This document shows positions 16,727-25,934 of a DNA stretch of 64,000 bases, piece by piece (the stretch's first letter is position 1; each line of letters begins with the position of its first letter). The position numbers and the translations under genes were made by a program. Origin of the DNA: Desulforamulus putei DSM 12395 (lineage in GTDB: Bacteria; Bacillota; Desulfotomaculia; Desulfotomaculales; Desulfotomaculaceae); the NCBI RefSeq assembly GCF_900129195.1, contig NZ_FQUY01000017.1, forward strand, positions 1 to 64,000. Reading direction: 5' to 3'. A model generated the notes under the pieces. The model made no database searches. It was not told the origin of the DNA and saw nothing but the letters and a program-made list of their open reading frames with translations.

Positions 16727-16777
16727 GATATACAACAATAAAATAAATATTTATCTAGTCTGGGGAGGGTAAAACTT

Positions 16778-17881
16778 ATGTCTAATCATGAAAAACAGAA
16801 AAACTTTAGTATCTTTGAAGAAATGGAAAAGTACGGCCACGAACAAATTATCTTTAATTATGACAAAGCCACCGGTTTAAAATCTATTATCGCGATTCAT
16901 GATACCACACTGGGTCCTGCTCTGGGTGGCTGCAGAATGTGGAACTATGACACCGAAGAGGATGCCATTGTGGACGCGCTGCGTCTCTCCCGTGGCATGA
17001 CCTATAAATGTGCTGTTTCGGGTGCTACCCTTGGCGGTGGCAAGACAGTTGTTATAGGCAACCCCAGAAAAGATAAGTCCGATGAGTTTTTCCAGGCCTT
17101 GGGTACCTTTGTGGAAACTTTAAAGGGTCGTTACATCACCAGCACAGATGTAGGTACCACATCGATGGACTTTGTTTGTGCGGGCAAGCAAACTAAGTAT
17201 GTGGTAGGTTTGCCCGAAGAATACGGTGGCAGCGGCAATACCGCCATTACCACTGCCTATGGCATTTGGAAAGCAATGAAAGCCACTGCCAGGGAGGCCT
17301 TCGGCACCGATTCCTTGGAGGGACTGACTGTAGCGGTACAGGGACTTGGCAAGGTCGGTCAACTGCTAGTAGGACACCTGCATGACGAAAAAGTTAGAAA
17401 AGTGATTGTCACCGATATCTTTGAAGAAAATGTCAATAAAGTAAAGGAAATGTTCCCGGATGTAGAGATTGTTAAACCTGAGGAGATTTACGGCGTAGAG
17501 TGCGACATCTTTTCCCCTAATGCCCTGGGTGCTGTGGTTAACGATCATACCATCAAAGAGTTCAAATGCAAAGCCATTGTGGGTGCAGCCAATAACCAGC
17601 TAGCCGAAGATCGTCACGGTGATATGTTGCAGGAAAAGGGAATTGTCTATGCCCCGGACTACGTAGCCAACGCCGGCGGGTTGATTCAGGTGGCAGATGA
17701 ACTGCAGGGCTTCAACAAGGAACGTTGCCTGAAAAAGGCCGACTTAATCTATGATACCCTTCTTCAAATTTTTGAAATGTCCCGGGAACAAAAAATTCCC
17801 ACCTATAAAGCTGCAGACATACTGGTAGAAAGTAAAATTGAAAAAATTGGCAAATTACAGAATAAATTTATTGGCAACTAG
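16778..17881 (+). CDS. Leucine/valine dehydrogenase (Glu/Leu/Phe/Val family)
   Basis: 367 aa, typical of Bacillus LeuDH/BcdH. Reversible NAD-dependent oxidative deamination of branched-chain amino acids to 2-oxoacids. The catalytic lysine region is GGCRMWNY ... GATLGGGKTVV near residues 45-90. The Rossmann nucleotide site is AVQGLGKVGQLLVGH near 188-202. GAANNQLAEDRHGDML is also family-typical. It starts the cluster that feeds Ptb and the 2-oxoacid:ferredoxin oxidoreductase, and is probably under sigma-54 control. Confidence 0.92.
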   Translation: MSNHEKQKNFSIFEEMEKYGHEQIIFNYDKATGLKSIIAIHDTTLGPALGGCRMWNYDTEEDAIVDALRLSRGMTYKCAVSGATLGGGKTVVIGNPRKDKSDEFFQALGTFVETLKGRYITSTDVGTTSMDFVCAGKQTKYVVGLPEEYGGSGNTAITTAYGIWKAMKATAREAFGTDSLEGLTVAVQGLGKVGQLLVGHLHDEKVRKVIVTDIFEENVNKVKEMFPDVEIVKPEEIYGVECDIFSPNALGAVVNDHTIKEFKCKAIVGAANNQLAEDRHGDMLQEKGIVYAPDYVANAGGLIQVADELQGFNKERCLKKADLIYDTLLQIFEMSREQKIPTYKAADILVESKIEKIGKLQNKFIGN

Positions 17882-18146
17882 GTTGGGTACCCCTGTGGAG
17901 GCCCTTAGCTAGTAGAAGAAACAAGTTTGCTTAAAATGGAGTAAGTTCAGAATATATAGAAATTAAACTGGTTGTGGCCACCTGGGGGCGTATCGCTTTA
18001 ACAGGCGGGATTGCCCGTTATTGCTCCCACGGTGGTACTCCCGGGTTAAGAAGATGGAATCTCTGGTTCTGGGTGCGCAGCGGGTATTAACGGGCGAAGA
18101 ACCCGGCCCTAACCTACCGTTCTTAAAAATGGAGTGATTTAGCAGA
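17882..18146 (+). promoter_or_regulatory. Structured 265-nt leader, T-box-like core (tentative)
   Basis: No ORF. The stretch contains GGTGGTAC at 18031-18038, which resembles the T-box core that reads the tRNA acceptor end. A 7-bp pairing CCGGGTT (18041-18047) with AACCCGG (18100-18106) follows. No terminator T-run is present, so control would be translational. A ribosome-site region is partly duplicated: TTAAAATGGAGTAAG at 17931-17945 resembles the one just before ptb at ~18122-18136. It could also be the trace of an insertion. Assignment is weak. Confidence 0.3.
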
Positions 18147-19088
18147 ATGTTTAAGAATTTCGCCCAGGTTTTTGAGGAGCTAAATAAGATTCCCAAACTG
18201 AAGGTTAGTGTGGCCAACGCCCAGGACAAGAGGGTACTGTTGGCTTTGAAAAAAGCTATGCAACACGGCTTTGTGGAGCCCGTATTGGTAGGACCCCGGA
18301 GCGAAATCGAACGCGTTGCCTGGGATGTGGGCTTTAACCTAAATGATGTGGAAATTTACCAGGCAGACGGCCTGGCAGCACCGGACCTTGCCGTTAAGCT
18401 GGTAAGCAGCGGCAGGTGCCAGGTATTGATGAAAGGATTGGTAAACAGCAGCACCTTCTTAAAGGCTGTATTAAATCGGGATTGGGGTCTGCGTACCGAC
18501 AAAATTCTTAGCCATGTGGCAGTTTTCCAGATCAATGGCTATGACCGGTTGATATTCATGTCTGACGCAGGGTTAAACATTGCCCCTGATATTGAACAAA
18601 AGAAACAAATTTGCCAAAACACCGTTGATTTTTGCCATTCCCTTGGCCTAACCCTGCCTAAGGTGGCCTTGTTGTCGGCTAATGAACAGGTAAGCCCTAA
18701 AATGCCTGTAACCATTGAAGCACAGCACCTAGCCCAGATGGCTAAGAAAGGCGAAATTACCGGTGCCATCGTGGATGGCCCCTTAGCCCTGGATATTGCT
18801 GTCAATGAGAATTCAGCCAAATCTAAAGGGATCAAGAGCTTAGTGGCTGGCCATGCGGATATTCTGCTAGTGCCGGATATTGAGGCTGGCAATCTGCTGG
18901 CGAAGTCCATCATGTATTTCGCCGGTGGGCTAATGGCCGGATTGGTGTTAGGTGCCTCAGCCCCCATTGTAATGCCTTCCCGGGCAGATACACCTGAGGG
19001 GAAGCTTATGTCACTTGCTTTAGCTTGCCTGGCTGGTTACGGACTTAGTAATAAAGGAAATGATTCTGGATTTAAAAAAATAGGTTAG
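18147..19088 (+). CDS. ptb: Phosphate butyryltransferase (Pta/Ptb family)
   Basis: 313 aa. Exchanges CoA for phosphate on branched or straight short acyl-CoA, giving acyl-phosphate for substrate-level phosphorylation. Family segments are VEPVLVGPRSEIER near residue 40, VLMKGLVNSSTFLKAVLN near 95 and IVMPSRADTPEGKLMSLALA near the C-terminus. The length fits Ptb (~300) and the single-domain Pta. Placement after leucine dehydrogenase and before a 2-oxoacid oxidoreductase argues for isobutyryl/isovaleryl-CoA as substrate. The expected butyrate kinase gene is missing from the next position. Confidence 0.88.
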   Translation: MFKNFAQVFEELNKIPKLKVSVANAQDKRVLLALKKAMQHGFVEPVLVGPRSEIERVAWDVGFNLNDVEIYQADGLAAPDLAVKLVSSGRCQVLMKGLVNSSTFLKAVLNRDWGLRTDKILSHVAVFQINGYDRLIFMSDAGLNIAPDIEQKKQICQNTVDFCHSLGLTLPKVALLSANEQVSPKMPVTIEAQHLAQMAKKGEITGAIVDGPLALDIAVNENSAKSKGIKSLVAGHADILLVPDIEAGNLLAKSIMYFAGGLMAGLVLGASAPIVMPSRADTPEGKLMSLALACLAGYGLSNKGNDSGFKKIG

Positions 19089-19229
19089 CAAGATTCCGGG
19101 CATTCCTTGATGTTTAGGTTTATTTATATCAATTAAAGATGTATTAACTGGGGTATTTTTTAAGCCCGCCGGGGAAGGTATTTTGTAAGATGAAAGCGAA
19201 ATAGTAAGTAAAAGGCGGAGGTTTGCAAA

Positions 19230-19925
19230 ATGCAAGTTAACATAAAACCTATTACTATTTTTACTGCTAACCTCGGCAGCGGCAAAACTGAGATTTCCAT
19301 TAATTTTGCCCGCATGCTGCACCGGCGGGGGGAAAAGGTCTCCCTGGTGGATCTGGATATTATCAATCCCTATTTTCGAACCCGCCTGGCCAAGGATAAC
19401 CTGGCCAGCCAGGGATTGCAAGTGGTATGCCCGCCCGGGCACCTGGTCAATGCCGATGTGCCGGCCCTTACCCCTGCCATCCGGGGAGCCCTGCAGGCGG
19501 CGGAAGGTTATTGCGTTTGTGACGTGGGTGGCGACGATGTGGGAGCCGTTGCTCTGGGGGCCTATAAGCCTTTCTTGCCGGAGGGCCGCTTCGATCTTTA
19601 TTTTGTTGTCAACACCTGTCGTCCCTTTACCAGGGATTTTGACGGGGTGGTTAAAATCATGCGCAGCATTGAGACCAACTCCCGTCTTAAGGTGACGGGA
19701 CTTGTCAGCAATACCAATCTGGGCCGTCAGACCGACGCTCAGGTGATGGTGGAAGGCTACGGCAAAGTCTCGGAGATGGCCGAAAAACTCGGCCTGCCGG
19801 TGGCTTTTATGGCATCCCCCGGTTCCCTGGTAAAGGAAGTTGCAGCACGGTTACCGGGAGTTCCCATTCTGCCCCTGGAATTTTATATGAAGACTCCCTG
19901 GGAGGAGGTCTGCGGAGAAGGTTAG
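19230..19925 (+). CDS. P-loop NTPase of the kor cluster
   Basis: 231 aa. A modified Walker A, FTANLGSGKTEISINFA, lies at residues ~10-26 and VSLVDLDIINPYFRTR at ~37-52, as in MinD/ParA/CobB-type ATPases. A central CDVGGDDVGAVALG can act as the switch. There is no membrane or metal-binding segment. Proteins of this type recur next to ferredoxin-dependent 2-oxoacid oxidoreductase genes in Firmicutes (from memory). An assembly or maturation role is a guess. The ATG at 19230 follows AGGCGGAGG. Confidence 0.65.
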   Translation: MQVNIKPITIFTANLGSGKTEISINFARMLHRRGEKVSLVDLDIINPYFRTRLAKDNLASQGLQVVCPPGHLVNADVPALTPAIRGALQAAEGYCVCDVGGDDVGAVALGAYKPFLPEGRFDLYFVVNTCRPFTRDFDGVVKIMRSIETNSRLKVTGLVSNTNLGRQTDAQVMVEGYGKVSEMAEKLGLPVAFMASPGSLVKEVAARLPGVPILPLEFYMKTPWEEVCGEG

Positions 19926-20022
19926 GGGTCAAACCCCGGAAAAGATTATATATAATGGGGGCAAATACTGGATTATTTTTTATACCAATATATCAATTAA
20001 CCAATCAAGGAGGGAATAAAAT

Positions 20023-20241
20023 TTGGCCACAGTATCATTCCGGGAAGAACGTTGCAAAGGATGCGAATTGTGCATTACGGTTTGTCCCGAAAAGATTATA
20101 GTCCTGGCCGATCACTTCAATGCCATGGGTTTTCACCCGGCTACGGTGGTGGAAATGGATAAATGCAAGGGCTGCGCTATGTGCGCCCGCATGTGTCCGG
20201 ACGTAGTCATTGAAGTTGTAAAGGAGGAGAAGCAGGCTTGA
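20023..20241 (+). CDS. korD: 2-oxoacid:ferredoxin oxidoreductase, delta (ferredoxin) subunit
   Basis: 72 aa with two [4Fe-4S] motifs, CKGCELCITVCPEK and CKGCAMCARMCPD. It carries electrons from the TPP subunit to soluble ferredoxin. The TTG start at 20023 lies behind AAGGAGGG. It overlaps the alpha-subunit start by 4 bp, so the subunits are coupled. Confidence 0.9.
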   Translation: MATVSFREERCKGCELCITVCPEKIIVLADHFNAMGFHPATVVEMDKCKGCAMCARMCPDVVIEVVKEEKQA

Positions 20242-21305
20242 GCAAGGTACTGATGAAAGGGAACGAGGCCATCGGCGAAGGAGCCATCCGGGCCGGCTGC
20301 CGTCATTTCTTTGGTTATCCCATTACCCCCCAGAGTGAGTTACCCCACTACCTGGCAAAACGTATGCCGGAGGTGGGCGGCGTTTTTTTACAGGCGGAGA
20401 GTGAAACGTCCTCCATTAATATGGTGTATGGGGCTGCCGGCGCCGGTTTCAGAGTGATGACTTCCTCCTCCAGCCCGGGATTGAGTCTTATGCAGGAGGG
20501 AATTTCTTACCTGGTAGGGGCTGAGCTTCCCTGTGTCATCGTCAATGTTATGCGCGGGGGGCCCGGCCTTGGCAACATCGCCCCGGCCCAGTCCGACTAT
20601 TTCCAGGCTGTCAAGGGCGGCGGCCACGGGGATTATAAGTTAATCGTACTGGCGCCCGCCTCTGTGCAGGAAATTATCGATCTGATGCAGGTGGCCTTTG
20701 ACCTGGGCGACAAGTACCGGACCCCGGTCATGCTGGTTGGGGACGGTATCCTCGGGCAAATGATGGAACCGGTGGAACTGGCCGATGAGGTGACAGTGCC
20801 CGAGATTGCTGCCAAACCCTGGGCCGCCGGTGGCTTACAGGGCAGAGAAAAACCCAATATTATCAATTCCTTATACATCGTGCCCGAGGACTGTGAAGAA
20901 CTGAATAAAAAACTGTTTGCCAAGTATGATGTGATTGCCGCCGAAGAAACCCGCTGGGAGGAATACCGGTTGGACGATGCCGAAATCGTGTTAACCGGGT
21001 TTGGCACTGCGGCCCGTATTGCCAAATCCGTGGTGGATAAAGCCCGGGCGGAAGGCATTAAAGCCGGTTTGATCCGACCCATTACCCTGTGGCCTTTCCC
21101 GTCCGAGGTTTATGCCAGAGCTGCGGAGCATGCCCAAAAGTTTCTATGTATTGAAATGAGCATGGGACAAATGCTTGAAGACGTAAGGCTGGCTGTCAAC
21201 GGCAAGAAGCCTGTTCACTTCTATGGCCGCAGCGGCGGCATGGTACCCCTGGCCAAGGATGTTCTGGCAGAGGTTAAAAAAATCATGGCAGGGGGTGCTG
21301 AATAA
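20238..21305 (+). CDS. korA: 2-oxoacid:ferredoxin oxidoreductase, alpha subunit
   Basis: 355 aa. [28 protein letters not shown] at residues ~7-34 is the alpha/pyrimidine-binding domain signature. It is followed by [17 protein letters not shown] and the C-terminal transketolase-like domain ([23 protein letters not shown]). TTG start at 20238. The neighbouring leucine dehydrogenase and Ptb genes favour branched-chain 2-oxoacids (VOR activity) over 2-oxoglutarate, but the family does not decide this. It overlaps korB by 1 bp. Confidence 0.9.
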   Translation: MSKVLMKGNEAIGEGAIRAGCRHFFGYPITPQSELPHYLAKRMPEVGGVFLQAESETSSINMVYGAAGAGFRVMTSSSSPGLSLMQEGISYLVGAELPCVIVNVMRGGPGLGNIAPAQSDYFQAVKGGGHGDYKLIVLAPASVQEIIDLMQVAFDLGDKYRTPVMLVGDGILGQMMEPVELADEVTVPEIAAKPWAAGGLQGREKPNIINSLYIVPEDCEELNKKLFAKYDVIAAEETRWEEYRLDDAEIVLTGFGTAARIAKSVVDKARAEGIKAGLIRPITLWPFPSEVYARAAEHAQKFLCIEMSMGQMLEDVRLAVNGKKPVHFYGRSGGMVPLAKDVLAEVKKIMAGGAE

Positions 21306-22054
21306 TGGCAAAGGTTATATTTAAGCGTCCGGAGGCCCTGACAGATAAGCAGTTTCACTATTGCCCCGGCTGTACCCATGGCATTATCCACCGCCTGGTG
21401 GCTGAAGTGATTGACGAGATGGGGATTCGGGACAACACTGTGGGCGTATGCCCCGTCGGCTGTTCCGTATTCGCTTATGATTATTTTAACGTTGACATGT
21501 TCCAGGCCGCCCATGGTCGTGCTCCTGCCGTGGCCACCGGCATCAAGCGCACATTGCCCGACCGCATGGTGTTCACCTACCAGGGGGACGGTGACCTGGC
21601 TTCCATCGGAACCGCGGAAATCGTTCATGCCGCTGCCCGTGGCGAAAAGATTACCACCATCTTTGTCAATAACGCCGTTTACGGCATGACCGGCGGTCAG
21701 ATGGCGCCCACCACCCTGCCGGGCCAAAAGACCACCACCACCCCCAAGGGACGGGAAAAGGATGCTGCCGGCCTGCCCGTAAAGGTTTCCGAAATGCTGT
21801 CCACCCTGGACGGGGCGGCTTATATTGCCCGGGTTTCGGTACATGACCCCAAGCATATCTTGCAGGCCAAGAAAGCCATTCGGAAGGCCTTTGAAGTGCA
21901 GCAGGCCGGCCTGGGCTTTGCCCTGGTGGAAGTGCTCTCCACCTGTCCCACCAACTGGGGCCTGTCACCCAAAGAGGCCCTAAAGTGGCTGGCGGAAAAC
22001 ATGATTCCGTACTATCCTCTCGGTGTGTACAAAGAACCGGCGGAGGTGAAGTAA
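21305..22054 (+). CDS. korB: 2-oxoacid:ferredoxin oxidoreductase, beta (TPP) subunit
   Basis: 249 aa. It carries the TPP/magnesium site: [19 protein letters not shown] (GDGD) near residues 96-114, followed by [29 protein letters not shown] motif lies at residue 20. It catalyses oxidative decarboxylation of the 2-oxoacid together with korA. The ATG at 21305 overlaps the korA stop codon. Confidence 0.92.
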   Translation: MAKVIFKRPEALTDKQFHYCPGCTHGIIHRLVAEVIDEMGIRDNTVGVCPVGCSVFAYDYFNVDMFQAAHGRAPAVATGIKRTLPDRMVFTYQGDGDLASIGTAEIVHAAARGEKITTIFVNNAVYGMTGGQMAPTTLPGQKTTTTPKGREKDAAGLPVKVSEMLSTLDGAAYIARVSVHDPKHILQAKKAIRKAFEVQQAGLGFALVEVLSTCPTNWGLSPKEALKWLAENMIPYYPLGVYKEPAEVK

Positions 22055-22603
22055 ATGCTGCAGGAAATTTTAATCGCAGGCTTTGGCGGACAGGGGGTTC
22101 TCTCCACCGGCCAATTGCTGGCCTACGCGGGGATGATTGAAAATAAACAGGTGGCCTGGATTCCTTCTTACGGTCCGGAAATGCGCGGCGGTACCGCCAA
22201 CTGTGGTGTTACCATTTCCGACGAACCCATCAGTTCACCCCTGGTCACCGAACCCACCACACTGATCGTAATGAACCGTCCCTCCCTGGATAAGTTTGAA
22301 AAAGCCGTGGTGCCCGGAGGGTACATTTTAATCAATTCTTCACTGGTCGACCAAAAGGTAAAACGGGACGATGTTCAGGTGATGGAAATTCCGGCCAACC
22401 AAATTGCCGAGGAACTGGGCAATACCAAGGTGGCAAACAACGTGATCCTTGGCGCCTTAATTGAATTAACCGGCATTGTCTCCATTGAGTCTGTGGTAGA
22501 ATCCTTAAAGAAAGTTCTGCCTCCCAGGCGCCACAACATGATCCCGGTTAACCAGCAGGCACTGGAAAAGGGCGCTCAATTGGCCAGGGAAATGAAAAAA
22601 TAA
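22055..22603 (+). CDS. korC: 2-oxoacid:ferredoxin oxidoreductase, gamma subunit
   Basis: 182 aa. The gamma-domain signature [20 protein letters not shown] is at residues ~7-26, followed by [19 protein letters not shown] near 48. It is the CoA-binding/structural subunit that completes KorDABC. The start follows the korB stop directly, and a strong terminator after the gene closes the operon. Confidence 0.92.
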   Translation: MLQEILIAGFGGQGVLSTGQLLAYAGMIENKQVAWIPSYGPEMRGGTANCGVTISDEPISSPLVTEPTTLIVMNRPSLDKFEKAVVPGGYILINSSLVDQKVKRDDVQVMEIPANQIAEELGNTKVANNVILGALIELTGIVSIESVVESLKKVLPPRRHNMIPVNQQALEKGAQLAREMKK

Positions 22604-22618
22604 AAAAGAATACGCTCC

Positions 22619-22670
22619 GTCAAGCCGGCAGCATATAAATGAATGTATGCTTCCGGCTTGACTTTCTTTT
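22619..22670 (+). terminator. Rho-independent terminator after korC
   Basis: GTCAAGCCGG (22619-22628) pairs with CCGGCTTGAC (22653-22662). A CATA/TATG pair lies inside, and TTTCTTTT follows. Confidence 0.9.
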
Positions 22671-22723
22671 GTCCATGTATTAAGTTGGTGGACAACAGGT
22701 AGAAAAATCTGGAGGTGACCCCT

Positions 22724-23857
22724 TTGGTTAACACAGAAAGATTAATTCAGGAGTTTATGGAACTGGTCCAGGTGGACAGTGAGTCCGGCGCAGAGCGGCA
22801 GTTGGCCGACCTGCTCAAGGAGAGACTGGCAGCCCTGGGCCTTGAAGTATTTGAGGACAATGCCAGTGGTTTTGTAGAGGTAGGCCGGGGAACCGGCAAT
22901 GTCATTGCCACCCTGCCGGGAAACGGAGGAGAAGGGCCCCCTTTGCTGCTCTCCGCCCATATGGATACCGTAAAACCCGGTCAAGGAGTCAGACCCCGGC
23001 GGGAAAACGGTATGATCACCTCCTCCGGAGATACCATTTTGGGTTCCGATGATAAAGCAGGCATTGTGGCCATATTAGAATGCCTGCGGGTTATTAAGGA
23101 GGAGAATATTACCCACGGCGGCGTCCAGGTGGTCTTTACCGTGGCGGAGGAAATCGGCCTGGTGGGCGCCAAAAATTTGGACTACAGCCGTATTAAAGCC
23201 AGGGTCGGTTTTGTTCTTGACAGCGGTGGACCTCCGGGTGAAATCATCATTAAAGCCCCTACCCAGTACAGCTTAACCGCCACCATCAAAGGGAAAGCAG
23301 CCCATGCGGGAATTGCTCCGGAACAGGGCATTAACGCCATTGTGGTGGCATCCCATGCCATTGCCAACATGAAGGTAGGCCGTATTGACGAAGAAACCAC
23401 TTCTAATATCGGCTTGATTTCCGGCGGTGTAGCCACCAATATTGTACCGGAACAAACCACCGTCAAAGGGGAAGCCCGCAGCATCAACCCCACCAAAGCA
23501 AAGGACCAAATCGACCACATGGTGGACGAAATTAACAAGGCGGCGGAGAAATTCGGAGCCACAGCGGCAATTGATGTGGTAAAAGAATACGACCCCATCA
23601 ATTTAGCCCCGGAATCCCTGCCGGTCCGTATTGCCATGCAGGCAGCAGCAAACATTGGGGTAAAACCATTCCTGGGGCAAACCGGCGGTGGCAGTGACGC
23701 CAATATTTTCAACGGCCAGGGCATTGCCTGTGCCAATTTAGGCATAGGCATGTCCAAGGTTCACACCACAGAGGAATTTATTACTGAAGAAAACCTGGTG
23801 GCAAACGCACAATTCATGGTTGAGATCATCAAGGCGGCCCAGGGAATAAAGGAGTAG
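22724..23857 (+). CDS. PepT-like M20 family metallopeptidase
   Basis: 377 aa. Two-zinc M20 motifs in order: SAHMDTVKPG (~75), GSDDKAGIVAILE (~107), VAEEIGLVGAKNLD (~143), VLDSGGPPG (~170) and the C-terminal GGGSDANIFN (~330) with a later His. The dimerisation domain carries AAHAGIAPEQGINAI. It is closest to the peptidase T-like group: a cytoplasmic aminotri-/dipeptidase or related amidohydrolase. TTG at 22724 is chosen because GGAGG lies eight bases before it; GTG at 22715 overlaps the ribosome site. It is followed after 6 bp by a small membrane-protein gene. Confidence 0.85.
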   Translation: MVNTERLIQEFMELVQVDSESGAERQLADLLKERLAALGLEVFEDNASGFVEVGRGTGNVIATLPGNGGEGPPLLLSAHMDTVKPGQGVRPRRENGMITSSGDTILGSDDKAGIVAILECLRVIKEENITHGGVQVVFTVAEEIGLVGAKNLDYSRIKARVGFVLDSGGPPGEIIIKAPTQYSLTATIKGKAAHAGIAPEQGINAIVVASHAIANMKVGRIDEETTSNIGLISGGVATNIVPEQTTVKGEARSINPTKAKDQIDHMVDEINKAAEKFGATAAIDVVKEYDPINLAPESLPVRIAMQAAANIGVKPFLGQTGGGSDANIFNGQGIACANLGIGMSKVHTTEEFITEENLVANAQFMVEIIKAAQGIKE

Positions 23858-23863
23858 TGTGCC

Positions 23864-24073
23864 ATGGAAGGTCTGGGTCTTAACGCTACCCTGCTGGCCC
23901 AACTCTTCAACTTTATTGTTCTCGTGCTGATCATGGCAGTGTTCGGTCGTTTGGTCTATGTTCTATTAACAGGCCGTACTTCTAGGAAACAGTTCGGGAA
24001 AATGGAAGAGGAGTTGCGTGAAATAAAAACCCGCCTGGGCGAGATTGAGAAGAAGTTGGATAAGAAGGGGTAG
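23864..24073 (+). CDS. Small membrane protein with C-terminal coiled coil
   Basis: 69 aa. One transmembrane helix at ~10-33 (LLAQLFNFIVLVLIMAVFG) is followed by a charged heptad-type segment (~43-67, EEELREIKTRLGEIEKKLD). No family recognised. The ATG at 23864 lies behind AAAGGAG. It could be a membrane-anchored scaffold; ATP synthase b-like topology is a superficial likeness only. The sequence right after its stop encodes a similar coiled-coil segment in another frame. Confidence 0.6.
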   Translation: MEGLGLNATLLAQLFNFIVLVLIMAVFGRLVYVLLTGRTSRKQFGKMEEELREIKTRLGEIEKKLDKKG

Positions 24074-24189
24074 CAGTTTCCACCATTCCCAGGCTGGAGA
24101 AAACTATAGAGGAGCTAACCCGCCGGCTGAATGAACTTGAAAAGAAGCTGGAGCGAAAAGAATCTTTGCCGTTAGACAAAGAAGGTTAG
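24070..24189 (+). pseudogene. Frame-shifted coiled-coil extension
   Basis: From the last codons of the preceding gene, another frame stays open for 39 codons. It encodes KTIEELTRRLNELEKKLERK, similar to EEELREIKTRLGEIEKKLDK just upstream. It has no ATG, GTG or TTG start. It looks like the second unit of a duplicated coiled coil lost from the protein by a frameshift, or read by frameshifting near the GGGG at 24067-24070. Confidence 0.35.
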
Positions 24190-24425
24190 GGTATTTTTTT
24201 CACCATGCTAAACAATTATACCGAGTTAATAATTCTTGGTGAAAAGCCGGGTTTGGATTAAGGAAGGCAGTAACGGTTTAGTGAAGGGCAATTATGTAAA
24301 TAATTTCCACAGAGGGTTTTATTTAGTTTACATAACAATCCTGTTTTACTTAATACAGAGAAAAGCTGACTAAAGATAAACCCTTATATGTACAGCTTGA
24401 TTACCAAAACCAAGGGGGCTTTATT

Positions 24426-25505
24426 TTGATTCGTACTCGTTTGGGGGTCGTAAGGGAAGTCATCGTAAGCAGGCCGGGAATTACGGAATGCCTGGTGGAG
24501 GTGGAGGGCGAGAGCCGGCGGGCCGTCAATTATGACGGCCTCACGGGATCGCTGCGGCCGGGAGACCGGGTGATTTTAAATACCACCGCTGTTTATAAAA
24601 AGTTGGGCACCGGAGGTGCTCATTTTGTTATGGCAAACCTGTCCAACCCGGAAAAAGAACTTTCAGAAGAAGGACATATCATGAAGTTGCGGTACAGCCC
24701 CTGCCAGGTCAAAGTCCTTGCTGTGGAGGAGCCGGACAGTCTCTACGCGGAAATCATGCAGCAAACCGATTCCCTGGCAGGAACCCCGGTGATTGTTGGA
24801 ACCCTTCACAGCATGATTGCTCCGGTGGCGGCCGTTATTAAAAAACTGGGGGGCGACAGGTTGAAGGTAGCTTACCTGATGACCGACGGCGCAGCCTTAC
24901 CCATGGCTCTCTCCAGAGTGGTATTTGAGCTTAAGGAAAAGGGACTTATTCACCAAACCGTCACCTGTGGCCATGCCTTTGGGGGTGACCTGGAGGCCAT
25001 CAATATCTACACGGGATTGCTGGCCTGCAAAGCCGTGGCCGGGGTGGACGTGATCATCGCCGCCATGGGACCGGGCATTGTGGGCAGTGGTTCCTGCTAT
25101 GGATTTACCGGGGTGGAGCAGGGTGAAATAATCAATGCCGTCAATATCCTGGGAGGCAAACCCGTTGCCATTCCCCGTATCAGCTTTGCGGATGCCCGGG
25201 CAAGGCACCAAGGCATCAGCCACCATACCCGTACCGCCCTGGGGAAGATCGCCTTAACAAAAGCCACGGTGACTTTGCCGAAACTGGAGCCGGCAAAGAT
25301 GGAGCTGTTGCTGCAGCAGGCAGAACAAAGCGGCATCAGCCAGAAACATGACATTGCCATTATAGATGCCCAACCGACACTGGAGGCCCTGCAGGAATAC
25401 AACTTGCAAGTCACCACCATGGGCCGGACCGTTGAGCAGGACCGTGAATTTTTCCTGGCCGCCGGTGCTGCCGGTGTTTATGTCACGGATATCTTAATAT
25501 CCTAG
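24426..25505 (+). CDS. DUF3866 family protein
   Basis: 359 aa. Recognised as DUF3866 from the N-terminal half (TRLGVVREVI, NYDGLTGSLRPGDRVILNTTAVYKKLGTGG) and the Gly-rich AAMGPGIVGSGSCYGFTGVEQG. No membrane segment, no known active site. TTG start at 24426 after AAGGGGG. The 236-bp gap before it holds an inverted TTATGTAAA/TTTACATAA pair (~24292 and ~24329) and no ORF. The function of the family is not known to me. Confidence 0.8.
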   Translation: MIRTRLGVVREVIVSRPGITECLVEVEGESRRAVNYDGLTGSLRPGDRVILNTTAVYKKLGTGGAHFVMANLSNPEKELSEEGHIMKLRYSPCQVKVLAVEEPDSLYAEIMQQTDSLAGTPVIVGTLHSMIAPVAAVIKKLGGDRLKVAYLMTDGAALPMALSRVVFELKEKGLIHQTVTCGHAFGGDLEAINIYTGLLACKAVAGVDVIIAAMGPGIVGSGSCYGFTGVEQGEIINAVNILGGKPVAIPRISFADARARHQGISHHTRTALGKIALTKATVTLPKLEPAKMELLLQQAEQSGISQKHDIAIIDAQPTLEALQEYNLQVTTMGRTVEQDREFFLAAGAAGVYVTDILIS

Positions 25506-25934
25506 GTGCCGGACATCTTTTAATTATTTCTTTAAATAGCCGCATACTATTCCATTTTATGCGAAAGGAACATAACCAACGGTCTTGCCAAATAGAACTG
25601 TAAACAACTTGTGTTATATCAACCAGGATCTGCTTAGCTTAGTGTAGCTTTGATTAAATCTTGCACAGTATTGTACCGACCTGCATATTCCCGTATAAGT
25701 CTACATAAATCCTTTGCTTTACAGAAGAAATAGACTTTGTCGGCATAAACGCCTGGGTCACGGTTGTCCCTCCTTACTGGTTATGGGACAGTATATGAGG
25801 AGGGGATAGACATTATGTATGAGAAGATCAGTTTATGAAAGATAAAGCAGATAGGCTTAGCAGACGCGGCGGGATCTTACAATTTTATGGACTTGATATT
25901 TTCATCGGATAAGCCTTGGGAGGGAGTTAGCAGG
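25506..25934. other. Intergenic region with a possible gene remnant
   Basis: No intact gene. On the minus strand, ~25634-25770 stays open and encodes VYADKVYFFCKAKDLCRLIREY and VQDLIKATLS, protein-like in composition, but no start codon precedes it and a stop lies just upstream. It may be the 3' end of a decayed gene. The in-frame ATG at 25887 for the next gene has no ribosome site and is rejected. Confidence 0.3.

Noticed and set aside
20633-21856. Long minus-strand ORFs opposite korA and korB
   Set aside because: Shadow frames of well-identified genes on the plus strand.
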